Origin: Atherinomorus stipes
Lineage: Eukaryota; Chordata; Actinopteri; Atheriniformes; Atherinidae
Assembly: GCA_023101725.1 (NCBI GenBank)
Contig: JALJCO010012628.1
Coordinates: forward strand, 17,624-81,623
Direction of reading: 5' to 3'
DNA: 64,000 nt
A program made the translations under genes and the position numbers. Below the pieces are notes generated by a model. The model saw nothing but the letters and a program-made list of their open reading frames with translations, was not told the origin of the DNA and did not search any database. Positions 20,631-32,500 of the stretch are shown here, piece after piece. Every line of letters begins with the position of its first letter. Position 1 is the stretch's first letter.

Positions 20631-23211
20631 CCAGATCAGATGTACTGAGGGAATCACATCTCTCCACGGATACGTCACTGAGCGGCAGCCGTGAGCCGCG
20701 GCAGGAATCAGGTGATGTGACGCCATCAGCTGATTTCTGGGCGCTGCGGCAGCAGATAGAACAGACCACGGAGAAAAACGCCGTCTGATTTTACTGAAAA
20801 TAAAAATAAAATCATTTCTAAGGTTTAAAAGTCGCCATGATCGGTTCATGAAGAACAAGAACATGTTCTTCCGAAAGCCGGCGTCAGTCCAAGTCCAGCG
20901 GCCTCTCACTGGGCCTGGGTGTTGGTACGAGCTAACAGAGCTAACAGAGCTAACGGGGCTAACGGGGCTAAAGCCCCATTCATACCCTACGGTAAATACG
21001 GATACGGACGCTTTCATTTGTATCCGGGGGGTCGTTGGGGGCAGTATAGAGTCTGAGTTTACCAATTCATGAAAATCGATGAAGAAGAGGGCATAAACCT
21101 GATGGTGCAAAACCTGACAGAACGATTGTGTGAGTTGGTGAGGGGGCGTATACACCTCTACGACGCAGCGGTACCCGGTCAGAGGGACAAACAACGCTGT
21201 AAGAACAGCTGGGAGGAAATATCAAGCCTGGGACTGACAGTAAAAGCGGCGCGAAACAAATGGAATTTAGCCAGGGACCGATATGTCCGCGCCCACAGAG
21301 ATGCGGTGGCGAAGAGGAGCGGTGATGCTGCTGGGGGGCCAGAGCATCCCATTCTACAGCGTTTGGCGTGATTACAGATCCACATCAAGCATCGTAACGC
21401 CTCCTCTAACTTTGATGTAAGTAACCTTTTGACTTCTTTGTAAAATGGTCTATATTGAGTTGTTTGTTGTTCGGGGATACTGTCCTTTAAATGATTGATA
21501 GTTGATAAATAAGTCGCTTTGGATAAAACTATATGCTACATGCAAAGTTTGCTTTCTAAAATCATGTAGGCTATTGGTAGCATGGGAATAAAAACACTTT
21601 TAATCAAACACACATCAGTGAGAAACTGTATAACCACAGGTTAAACATGGCAAAGGCCGTCCCTCTACCAACTGACCCAAATATTGTCTTTCTGAACATT
21701 TCTATGTCCCACACCAATCTAAATAGAAGTAGAAGTTTATGTTAATGTATTTCATATATGATTGTGTACTTCTAGAGTCAAGATCAAGCTGAGGAGGTGC
21801 AGCTGGAAGAGACAGAGGAGGAGGAGGAGGAGGAGGAGGTGCAGCTGGAAGAGACCGAGGAGGAGGAGGAGGAGGAGGAGGAGGAGGAGGAGGAGGAGGA
21901 GGTGCAGCTGGAAGAGACAGAGGAGGAGGAGGAGGAGGAGGAGGTGCAGCTGGAAGAGACCGAGGAGGAGGAGGAGGAGGAGGAGGAGGAGGAGGAGGAG
22001 GAGGAGGGTACACTGCCTGCAGAATCCTCTGTGCCAAAAGCAGTACCACCACCAGCTGATGCTGGAAGCCTCCCCCCTTCTCAGAGCCCCCAGCCTGGAG
22101 CCTCCAAGAAGAGGAAAAGACAGGCAGAGGTTGATCCAGTCGATGCTGCTCTGTTGGAGAGACTGGCAGAGGAACAGCGCGAGTCACAGCAGAGCAAGAA
22201 TGTGTTCAGCACTTCCACGTCTTCCCTGAACACTTTTCTCCAGGACCTACCTCCTGCAGATGCCAAGAAACTGATGAAGCAGATCCAGGAGCTAATGCTT
22301 TCATATGGATGGTCATAGATGTATCTGCAGTTCTGCTGAACTATTGTTAGAATTGTTATAATATAACATTATATTGTTATATTGTTGTTCAGTACTGTTT
22401 TTATACAGTTTTTCTCAGCTGTTGCACTTTAGTGCTAAAAATAAACAAGCACTCTAACATTTGTTTGTTGTCATTTAAGTATTATAACCACACTTTGTAT
22501 AGATTATAGCCATGGACTGTATATAAAAAAAACAGTATTTTATGTTAGTGGAAAACATTCACTGAAAACATTTCATATTGCAGCATTACAATAACAACAA
22601 CAATAACATGTTTATCAAATGGTCAAACAGACATTCAGGTTACGTTATGTAGAGTGCCACATCTGACATGCCGATCCTGCCAATCGATCCTTCCTTGATC
22701 CGTCTGGAAGTACTCCTTAAAAATCTCCCTGACAGTCATGCCATCCTGAGTGGCTCTTGTGGCTGTGAAGCGGCGGGTCGGGATGAGGTTGGTGTCTCCC
22801 TGGACCACCTGTCTCCACTCTCCAGGTGGACCATCCCTGGAGGTATGCGGCGGCTTTGTTCGGGCAGGTCTTGGTCTCCCTTCATCAAAAAATTGTGGAG
22901 CACCACACAAGCCTTTGTGACGTCCTCCGCCGTGTCAACAGAACACGCCATAGCCCCCCCCAGTATGCGCCACCTGGCAGCTAGAATGCCGAAGGCATTT
23001 TCCATGACCCGCCTTGCACGTGAATGCCGGAAATTATAAACCTTCTGGTCGTGAGTCAGTTGCTGAGATCCTATTAAGAGAAAAATTATATTAGAAAACC
23101 CTGGTCTTTCTCAAAACAATACAAATGCAGCCAGAATTAAAGAGCATATTATAGGTCCATGGACCAAGCACTGTATATGGAAGGGCTGGAAAATACTTGC
23201 TGTTGTATAAG

Positions 23212-23253
<42 letters not shown>

Positions 23254-23349
23254 ATATATATCTATATATATATATACTGTGTGTATATATATATATATAC
23301 TGTGTATATATATATATATATGTATACACAGTATATATATATATATATA

Positions 23350-23385
<36 letters not shown>

Positions 23386-23560
23386 TGTGTATATATATAT
23401 ATATGTGTATATACACACATAAATAGAGATACACCAATCCAATACCTGGATCGGATATCGGCTCAGAAACTAACAAATTAGCTGTATTGGATATCAGATG
23501 AATATGACATATCCAGTTATTTCTATTTTTATTAACACCATAATCCATGTTAATTTGTTA

Positions 23561-23595
<35 letters not shown>

Positions 23596-26500
23596 ATTTT
23601 TTTTTGCAAGTTAAGATAGTTACCAGTACATGGACAAAACACTTTACAATTCAGAATAGATAAACACTCCAGTAAGATGTCACTTATATCATGAATAACA
23701 TACTGTTTTTTTTTGTTTTTTTTGTTTTTTTTACATAAGAATGAACAGCTGAACAAAACAGAACACAGGGCATAAAACAAGAAGTGTTAAAATACTGATG
23801 AGAATAGAAAAGTGTATTTACAGATATGACAGTAATTTAAAAAGAAAAGACAAAAAAAAACACAACCAAATGTATGAATAAATAAATTGACCCAGTCAAG
23901 ACAGGAAAAGCTCCACCCCCGCTCCATGTAATGATCGAAGTGTTAATCATCCAGAGACTGAATAGAGTTAACATAAGAAAGGAAAGAACCCCAAGTTTTG
24001 TTAAAGAGATCAGAGCATTTTCTCATGCTGTATTTAATTTTTTCTAGGTAAAGAAAAGCCATTAGGTCTTTCAACCAAGAATTAGATGGAGGGGGTTTAG
24101 AGTCCTTCCACTGGAGTAAGATGCGTCTACGAGCCACAAGCGAAGCAAAAGCGATAACATCTGTTTCCCCACGAGTGAAGCAGCTGAGGTCGGCAGGGAC
24201 ACCAAAGATGGAGATGGCGGGGCTTGGGGTCAAAGGTCGATTAAGAATTTTTGATAGTGTGCCATAAAAAGAGGACCAAAATAGATCCAACTTTGGACAT
24301 GAAAAAAACATGTGGGTATGATTACCAGAGGAAACAGAGCACCTGTTGCACATGTCGCTTACATTGAACATCTTTTTAAGTTTAACCTTAGAAAGGTGTA
24401 TTCTGTGAACGACCTTAAATTGTATTAACGTTAGGCTGGCACAAGGTGATGTAGTGTTGACCCTTTCTAGGGCCTTCTTCCACCATTCAGTTTTAAAGGT
24501 GATACCCAGCTCTTTTTCCCAAATACTTCTGACTGCTAGGGGACATGAGGAAGATGTAATTAATCTCATAACTGCTGAAATAAATTTATGATCTGTGGGA
24601 AAAGACAAAATAGTCTCAGTAAAGGAATCAGAAGGTAGATAAGGAAAGTTGGGGATATTGTGTCGCACAAAGTTGCGAACTTGAAAGTATCTAAATAAGT
24701 GAGATTGCGGTAAGTCAAACATAGCTTTAAGGCTGTTAAAGGAAGCAAAGGTATTGTCAATAAAAAGTTGCTTAAAACAGGATAATCCCTTATTCTTCCA
24801 CACGCTGAAAGCCGTGTCAACTGATGGGGGAAAAAAATAGGTGATTGTTGCAGATGGGCATCAGTGATGAGGTGGAGGAGATATTAAATTTGTGCCTGAA
24901 CTGCTTCCAAATTTTCACAGTGGATAAAACGACTGGGTTAGAGGTGTAGTTTGAAGGATAGGAGTTAAGAGGAGCACAGATCAAGGCTGCTAATGAAACA
25001 GACTTACATGAACCTGCTTCCATCTGACACCAACCAGTATTAGGGAGATTATACCATGTGTAGATTTTTTGAATATTGGCTGACCAATCATATGCTAAAA
25101 GTTGGGAAGTGAGAGGCCACCCTCTTCTTTTGATCTATGTAAAGTAGAGTAGTTTGCCCTGGGGGTCTTCCCTGCCCATATAAAATATGAGATATGCTGG
25201 TCAAGATCTTTGAAAAACGACTTTGGAAGGTAAACAGGTAAGCATTGAAAAAGGAATAAAAATCTTGGGAGTACGTTCATTTTTATTGTATTTATTCTTC
25301 CTAAAAGGGAAAGAGGGAGGGCATTCCAGCGCTTGAAGTCAGACTTAATTTGATTAAGTAAATATAAAAAGTTATCTTTATAAATAGAGGAAAGGTTGTT
25401 TGAGATGTTGATACCTAAATAACGGAAACTGGAGGTGTTCAAATGAAAAGGTAAAACTTGGGCTGGGATTAGTTTTGCAGCATCATTAAGAGGGAAGCAT
25501 TCACTCTTATTGATGTTTAGCTTATAGCCTGAGAAGGATCCAAATGTATGTAAGATTTCCAAGATCCTGCCAATACAGACATCAGGGTGCGAAATGTACA
25601 ACAATAAATTGTCTGCGTAAAGTGAGATCTTATGCTCAACTCCGTATCTGGAAATCCAGTGAAAGATGAAGAACCTTTTAGGGCGAGGGACAGTGGCTCA
25701 ATGGCGAGAGCAAATAAAATGGGTGAAAGAGGGCAACCTTGGCGGCAGCCTCGAGTTAATGGGAATGGTTTAGACCGGGTAGAGTTGGTAATAACGCATG
25801 CTGTGGGTTTATTGTATAACAACTGAATCCATGTAATGAATTTTTGACCAAACCCGAATTTACTGAGGACTGAGAATAAGTACTCCCACTCTACCCGGTC
25901 GAAGGCCTTCTCTGCATCCATAGAAATGACCATTTCTGCTGCAGTTGGGTTCGGCTTGGAGAGTATTATGTTAAGCAATCTACGAATATTTGAAGAGAGC
26001 TGTCTGCCTCTTATGAAGCCAGTTTGGTCGTCAGAAATGATCTCGGGAAGACATGGATCTAAACGATTGGCAAGAATTTTCGCCAATAGTTTTACATCAG
26101 AGTTGAGCAGACCAATTGGTGCACTCTTCCAGATTCTTATTGGGTTTGGGAAGTAATGAGATTGAGGCTTGAGTTAAAGAAGGGGGAAGTGCTCCATTCT
26201 CCAAAGAGTCCTTAAACATATCTAATAACAAAGGGGCAAGTTGGTTGGAAAATTTCTTTAAGAATTCAACCGGAAAGCCGTCCGGTCCCGGCGCTTTGCC
26301 ATTCTGCATTAATTTGAGGTTAGCCAAAAGTTCACCTAGAGAGAGTGGGGCATCAAGGCGGCTTTTAGTGGTATTGTCTATCTCAGGGAAAACTAAGCTA
26401 TCTAAGAAGTTGTGCATTTGGGTTTTGTCGGGTGGCGCTTCTGATCTATAAAGAGAGGTATAAAACTGAGTAAATACTTCATTAATTTCATTTTCATCTG

Positions 26501-29500
26501 AGACCAAGGTAGACTGATTTTTACGGATCTGAATGATGGAACGTGCTGTAGCTTGACGTTTCAATTGCATAGCAAGAAGTTTGCTGGTCCTGTTCCCATG
26601 CTCATAGTATGTGCTCTTTGTACGCCTTAAGAGTGATTCTGCCTTATTTGTGGAAAGTATATCAAATTCTGTTTGAAGCTTAAGCCTTTCAGTTCTAAGA
26701 TTGCCATTCGGAGTCAACGCGTGCTGTCTGTCGATGCGCTGGATTGCCTCAAGCAACTCGCACTGTCGCAATTTTCTCTGCTTGTGAATTCTAGCATTAT
26801 AAGAGATGATCTCACCTCGTAACACTACTTTCAGAGTTTCCCACAAGAGGGAGGGCGAAGTGGACTCAGATTTGTTGGTCTGAATAAAAAAGGATATTTT
26901 CTCCGATATGAGTTCAAGAAAACATCTGAGGATAATAATTCTGTGTTGAGTCACGATTGAGAATGTCTAGGCCTCGGAAAGAGTTCCAAATCCATCAGAA
27001 TGGGGGCGTGATCTGAAATTACTATGGACGAGTATTCACATGATTTAACTGAGGGTATTAAAATTTGGTCTACAAAATAGTAATCAATACGTGAATGAGA
27101 GTGGTGAACTGGAGAGTAAAATGAAAAATCTTTAGCTCTTGGGTGGTAAAACCGCCAAGGATCAACACACCCTATCTGGTCCATGAGAGAGATAAGGGTT
27201 TTTGCCATATTGGACATGGACAAGTTATTTGAATTAGATTTGTCTAGTGTGGGGTCTATTACTAAATTAAGGTCTCCTCCGAGTATTAAATGATGTGAGT
27301 CTAGGCTTGGTAGGTGTGAAAATAGAGCTGACATAAAATTTGGGCAATCCCAATTTGGAGCATAAACGGAGGTCAGGATAACAGGTGTTTTAAATAACAT
27401 TCCCACAACTATAACAAAACGACCATTGGGGTCTGAGATTATCTGCTCTGGGGAAAACTGCAAGCATTTATGCATAAGTATTGCTGTGCCTCTTGATCGG
27501 CTATTAAAACTTGAATGAAAAATTTGGCCAACCCAGGGTTTCCGCAGTCTAGTGTGGTCGCCAATACGCAAGTGGGTTTCCTGGAGAAAGATTATTTCAG
27601 ACTTCAGGCTCTTCAGGTGTGAAAATACTCTTGCTCTTTTTATAGGACCACCGAGTTCTCTTACATTCTAGCTTGTAAACCTGATGGATCCTAATCCCAT
27701 CGCGTGGTCCGATAGCCATCTATAATAAGTTTGGGTGAAACCATTCAGGATGACCATTATAAAAAGGTGTGTTAATCAACTGAGTAACATAAAATGGTGT
27801 AAAAACTGCCATAAATGTACAAGAAGAAGGTACACAAGTAGTACATAAATAAAAAGTACTGCCCTGTGTGTTTGAACTAGAACAGAAGCCTTAACTGGCT
27901 CCAAGAGTCCAAGAGTGAAAAAAAGAAAAATCTGTAACACAGATGTCCTAAACCCATCCCACAACACAGGAGAGTAAGCAGGAGATAACATCTCACTGGA
28001 TTCCCGTAGGGAGGGTGCGTCCTTAAACAGGCAACATGTCTGCACCAGTAAAGGAACATAAATAAAAATAAAAACTGCACCTCCTCTAAACATAACTAAT
28101 GTAGTCACTCTGAGCCACCAAAGTTATTCTTAATCGGCCTCACAAAACACGAGAAACCCAGAAACATCTAGCTAGCTCATACAGCTCACTTACTCTTTAA
28201 GTTCTGATAGCAGAGTTCAGCATCTTCCGCCGAGTCGAAAACGCGCGTCATCCCGTTGATAGTGACCCGCAGCCGAGCCGGGTACACCATGCCGAAGCGT
28301 ATGCCATCTTTGTACAGCAGGGACTTCACGTTGTTGAACTTGGCCCGTTTTCTGGCGAGTGAGGCACTGAAGTCTTCGAAGATCCTGATAGGCTGGCCGC
28401 GGAACGAGATGTCTCGGTTCTTCTTGGCCCACAGCAGTACACGCTCTTTATGGATGTACTTGTGAAAACGGATGATAAAGGGACGGCAACCTTCGGACGG
28501 TCTTGGAGCTCGGCTGCGGTGTGCACGTTCCAGATCCTGCAGCATGTCGCCGGTTACTTCTTTAAGCAGCTCAGTCATGAAGAGTCGAGCGTCGCTCCCC
28601 CCTGCCCATTCTTTTACACCGATGATGCGGAGATTCTTACGTTTGGAGCGGGAAATCAGATCCTCGACCGCCAGTTGTAATGCTTCGTTCGCCTGCATGG
28701 TGGATTCCAGCTTCGACTTCAGTGTGGACACTTCATTTTCCAGAGTGGATATCCCATCTGAGTGAGCGGAAAGTGCTGTTTCCATATCCGAAATTGTGCT
28801 GGCGTGAGCCGCCACCGTATCGGTTATTGACTGAAGTGAGGCATTAATCGGAGCCAAGGCTGTGTTCAGAGAGTTGGTGAGTTCACTGGTTACATTTTTA
28901 CGTAGTTTTTCGAGCTCTCCAACTAGCATCTCGAGGGTTAGATGCCCCCCGCTGCCTGCTGCCTCAGAAGCGGCTCCGCCAGTCTCTCGGCTCGGCGTCG
29001 GTGGGTTAAAGTGTTGAGTGAGTTGAGGCTGGTTTTTATTACGAGCACTGTGAGTTTTACTCATTCTGTTGCACAGGAATTGTAGATGTAGCGTTTGTGG
29101 CTTGAAATAACACGGAGGCAACGAAGGGGTTTGGTGCTATCAACAGAAAAAACACATTGTCGGGAGGCACACTTCACGCGTCTATTCACAGCGCCGCCAT
29201 CTTGGAATCCGCCAATTTGTTACCTTTTTAAAACCAGAACAAATGTTTATGTGAAGGTTGATGCCTTCACTCACATGGTAAGGTATACAGTTCATTCATC
29301 CAACTGTATGGGATCTGTATCAGCCGATATGCTCAGCCCAGGTATCAGATCGGATTGGATCGAAAAAAATAGATTGTGCATCTCTACACACATGTATGCT
29401 TGCAAGTTATGTGAACTTTCTAGTTCACAAGTGTATCTAGATTAGACAGATGTTCTGTTTATGATATTTTCATTTGATAAACAGTGGAGTAATCATGAGA

Positions 29501-32500
29501 GTTGCTGCGACAGAAGGTGTCACAGTCAGAGCTGAAGCTGTTTATTCCTACAGTATGAATAAAGTACTTATCTTATTAAAATAAGTGTGATTCATTAGTT
29601 TTTAATATGTAGCCTATAGGCTGTTCTACGCACCTGGGTATGGGCGCATGAGGTTGACCTTTTGGGGGAGGGCCTCATCAGCTACAAACACCGGTGGTGT
29701 CAGCACATCTGTCCCAGGCAGAGGGGCGTATGGTGGCAGGGGGAGTTGGCCTTGGATGAGCTGCGCTCCAAAGTTGGTCCGACTGAAGACACCAGCATCA
29801 CTTTCCTTGCCGAACGCTCCAATGTGGACAAATGTAAAGCGGTAGTTGGCATCACAGGCTGCCATCATCACGAAGCTGAAAAATCCTTTGTAGTTGAAAA
29901 AACTACTGCCACTGTTGGCTGGCGCTTTGATGCGGACGTGCTTGCCGTCGATCGCTCCGATACAGTTGGGGTAATCCCACTGCGTCCAAAACCCATCACG
30001 TATCACCTCCCACCCGTCGCCTTGCGGGTACTTCGCCTCATCCTCCAGCCCAGCCCACAGAGCCCGACACACCTCCTTAATGATGGTAGAAACTGTCGCT
30101 GTCCCCAGTTTATAGCTCGCGGCGAGGGCTTGCTGGCTGATCCCTGCTGCCAGAAAACGTAACGTGACCGCCAGACGCTCAGCATCACTGACAGGGGCTC
30201 TGTGGGATGCGGCATGTTGAATGAGCGGCGATACCCGGCGTAGTAAGCTGTCAAAAGTTACGGTAGCCATCCTGAAATACAGAAATGGCGCTCATCATCC
30301 AATTCCCGCATTGACAAAACCAAAGAAAAAAAATCCCCATTTATATGGCGATTTACATGAAGTGGTCAGACATGCCACCGCCGCGTACACTTATTTTTTT
30401 CCCACCTTTTCTGTAGTAGACGCAGCAAAACTACCTCCTCTATCGATGCCATATTCGCGATTATCGATGCCGGAAAATTTCGACGCAACACTGCCCTCTA
30501 GAGTTTGAACGGAGTAACATTCATAACAACGCTGAAACCGGACGGAGGTATGTAGACCAGTAGCGGAGACAATGTTTGGTACGGACGGGACAATTTCGTC
30601 CGTATCCAGAGGTATGAAGCAAGCTTAACGGAGCCAACGGAGCTAACGGGGCTAACGGAGCTAACGGGGCTAACGGAGCTAATGGAGCTAATGGAGCTAA
30701 CAGAGCTAACGGAGCTAACGGGGCTAATGGAGCTAATGGAGCTAACAGAGCTAATGGAGCCAACGGAGCTAACAGAGCTAACAGAGCTAACGGAGCTAAC
30801 AGAGCTAACGGAGCTAACGGAGCTAATGGAGCTAACGGAGCTAATGGAGCAAACAGAGCTAACGGTGCTAACGGGGCTAACGGAGCTAATGGAGCAATCG
30901 GGGCTAACGGAGCTAACGGAGCTAACGGGGCTAATGGAGCTAACAGGGCTAATGCCAGGATGCTCTGGTATGCAGGGATGGGACGGTCCTGCAGCCAAGC
31001 AGCCGCCATGTTGTGGAGAGGATGTTTATCTTAAGAAAACAGGACTTTATGATCTGTACAATTATTATTTCACCAGGTAGCGGTTAGCAAGAGGGATGGG
31101 TACCAAAACCTGGTATCAAAATGGCGCCGGGGCCGAGTCCGATGGTCCACCTGGACCGATAAGCTTCAGTCTGACTGGTCCTCTTATCGGTACCTGCAGT
31201 TAAGGTCGTTCTCAGTTTGTGCAGCAGACTAGCTAAGACATGATCTAACCTCCTCCTGAACAAGTACCCATGCTGCAGGACTGGAAGGAGGCTGCTGCAC
31301 TCTCACATGTCCACCCCCCTCCATGGAGGAGCTCCCTCACCAGCAGGAACAGCTGTGATGGCAGAGCAGTCTGGCTCCAGATGTTCATGTTATGGCTGGC
31401 TACTCTGTCTCTGTGGGAAGTCCTCAACCTTAAATCAAACTCCCCAAATCAGCAACTCTGCCGCACCTGCAGCCTGAAGCTGGTTGCTGCTAAACGTTGC
31501 TCAGCAGCAGGAGATCATGTCAATGTTAGCAGCTCTGAGAAGAGAGGGGAGCCCCATGATGATAACGATGGAGAGAGAGGGGCGTCCCACAGACAGATGC
31601 AGAGCAAAGAAAGCCAGACAGCTGTTTGGGCTGATGGTGGGAAATGTTGGATTGTTACATTTATTTTCTATCTGAACCGGTTTTTGTTGCTCACTATGAA
31701 AAACTTTAATAAAGATTACAGCAGCTAAACTCTAAACATTTAACCTGTAAAGTGCCACCTGCAGCAGGAACGTACACATGTACAGAACAGAACTGATGGG
31801 TCAGGAAGTGTTGTTTTACTTTTTAGAGTTCTGGCATATAGAAACGTAATACTCCAACAGTACAAAAATATACACTAATATTCATGTTTAGTATAATTAC
31901 TATTATGGATAACCATTTTATCCATTTTATGGATCTAACCCTAACCCCTCTATATGAAAAACTTCAATAAAGATTACAGCAGCTAAACTCTAAACATTTA
32001 ACCTGTAAAATGGTGTTCCTGTCCTCAGATCCTCCGTCCAGCCTGATCATCTACACCAGAGACTTTGTGGAACCGGAGGTGAAGAACTCCCTGATCTGCC
32101 ACGTGTCCGGGTTCTACCCTGCTCCTGTCAAAGTCCACTGGACCAAGAACGGAGAGAAAGTGACCGACGGAACCAGCATCAACGTCCCCTTCCCCAACAA
32201 AGACGGGTCCTTCACCCAGATCTCCAGACTGGCCTTCGTCCCCCAGCAGGGAGACATCTACACCTGTACAGTGGAGCATCTGGCCCTGACCCAGTCCCAG
32301 ACCCGGATCTGGGGTAAGACCTGGATCTGGACACGCAGACCTCCATGAGGACGTCCATGTCTCTGTGTTCTGTCTCCATGAGGAGGTCCATGTCTCTGTT
32401 TTCTGTCTCTATGAGGAGGTCCATGTCTCTGTCTTCTTTCTCCATGAGGAGGTCCATGTCTCTGTTTCATGTCTCCATGAGGAGGTCCATGTCTCTGTTT

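Larger units (their letters stand above)
23568..29213 (-). mobile_element. Full-length L1-type LINE (Tx1/L1 group), minus strand
   Basis: The element is bounded by a 16-bp target site duplication, AATTTGTTACCTTTTT, at 23552-23567 and 29214-29229. The 3' end is a T-run (poly-A on the element strand) next to the left copy. The 5' end reads GGCGGATTCCAAGATGGCGG, very like the YY1-site start of mammalian L1 5' UTRs. Order: 5' UTR of about 150 bp, ORF1 (29064-28186), spacer, ORF2 (27700-23943, broken), 3' UTR with runs of T/A, tail. At about 5.65 kb it is full length. Confidence 0.88.
23424..29386. mobile_element. hAT-like MITE, split by an L1
   Basis: The left end TAGAGATACACCAATCC and the right end (reverse complement TAGAGATGCACAATCT) are inverted repeats of the TAGAGATGCAC type. 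Both are followed inside by CGGAT/CGGATATCGGCT-like text. Without the L1 it would be about 300 bp. The ends recall short hAT-derived elements in fish; no clean 8-bp target duplication is visible, so the class is tentative. Confidence 0.65.
22636..30270 (-). pseudogene. PIF/Harbinger transposase (HARBI1-like), split by insertions and frameshifted
   Basis: Exon 1 (30270-29634) begins [18 protein letters not shown], with a helix-turn-helix region ([19 protein letters not shown]). It carries the first two catalytic Asp residues of the DDE_Tnp_4 fold: Asp in [13 protein letters not shown] and in AACDANYRF. The donor is GTGCGTAG, phase 1. Exon 2 starts at 23070 after CTCTTAATAG and continues in frame ([13 protein letters not shown], then [17 protein letters not shown], with the catalytic Glu). 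The frame breaks at about 22825-22840: the remaining text ([29 protein letters not shown]) is in another frame, so this copy is dead. The intron was enlarged from under 1 kb by a MITE and an L1. Confidence 0.87.
20972..30625. mobile_element. PIF/Harbinger DNA transposon, disabled, carrying nested insertions
   Basis: The ends are AGCCCCATTCATACC on the left and, reverse-complemented, AGCTTGCTTCATACC on the right, followed inside by a shared GGATACGGACG. The flanks are TAA (20969-20971) and TAA (30626-30628), the TWA target duplication expected for this superfamily. Joining the flanks restores the 9-bp repeat exactly, which fixes the borders. Inside are two convergent genes as in other Harbingers: a MADF-domain protein on the plus strand and a DDE transposase on the minus strand. 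Both carry lesions. The transposase intron holds a MITE and an L1. Confidence 0.9.

Noticed and set aside
21702..22229. Poly-Pro and poly-Arg frames opposite and beside the GAG repeat
   Set aside because: They are other-frame readings of the Glu-coding GAG repeat in the MADF gene exon.
23111..23548. Tyr/Ile-rich open frames
   Set aside because: They are readings of a TG/TA microsatellite.
29387..29394. 8-bp target duplication for the hAT-like MITE
   Set aside because: Left flank CACATAAA and right flank CACACATG do not match well enough; the flank is low-complexity, so no duplication is claimed.
30498..31080. Repetitive open frames (SSVSSV-, LAPLAP- and ELTELT-types)
   Set aside because: They are readings of the 9-bp GCTAACGGA array in three frames.
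31270..31728. 152-codon open frame in alpha intron 2
   Set aside because: No domain, no homologue recalled, no promoter or splice support, and it lies within an intron on the same strand.
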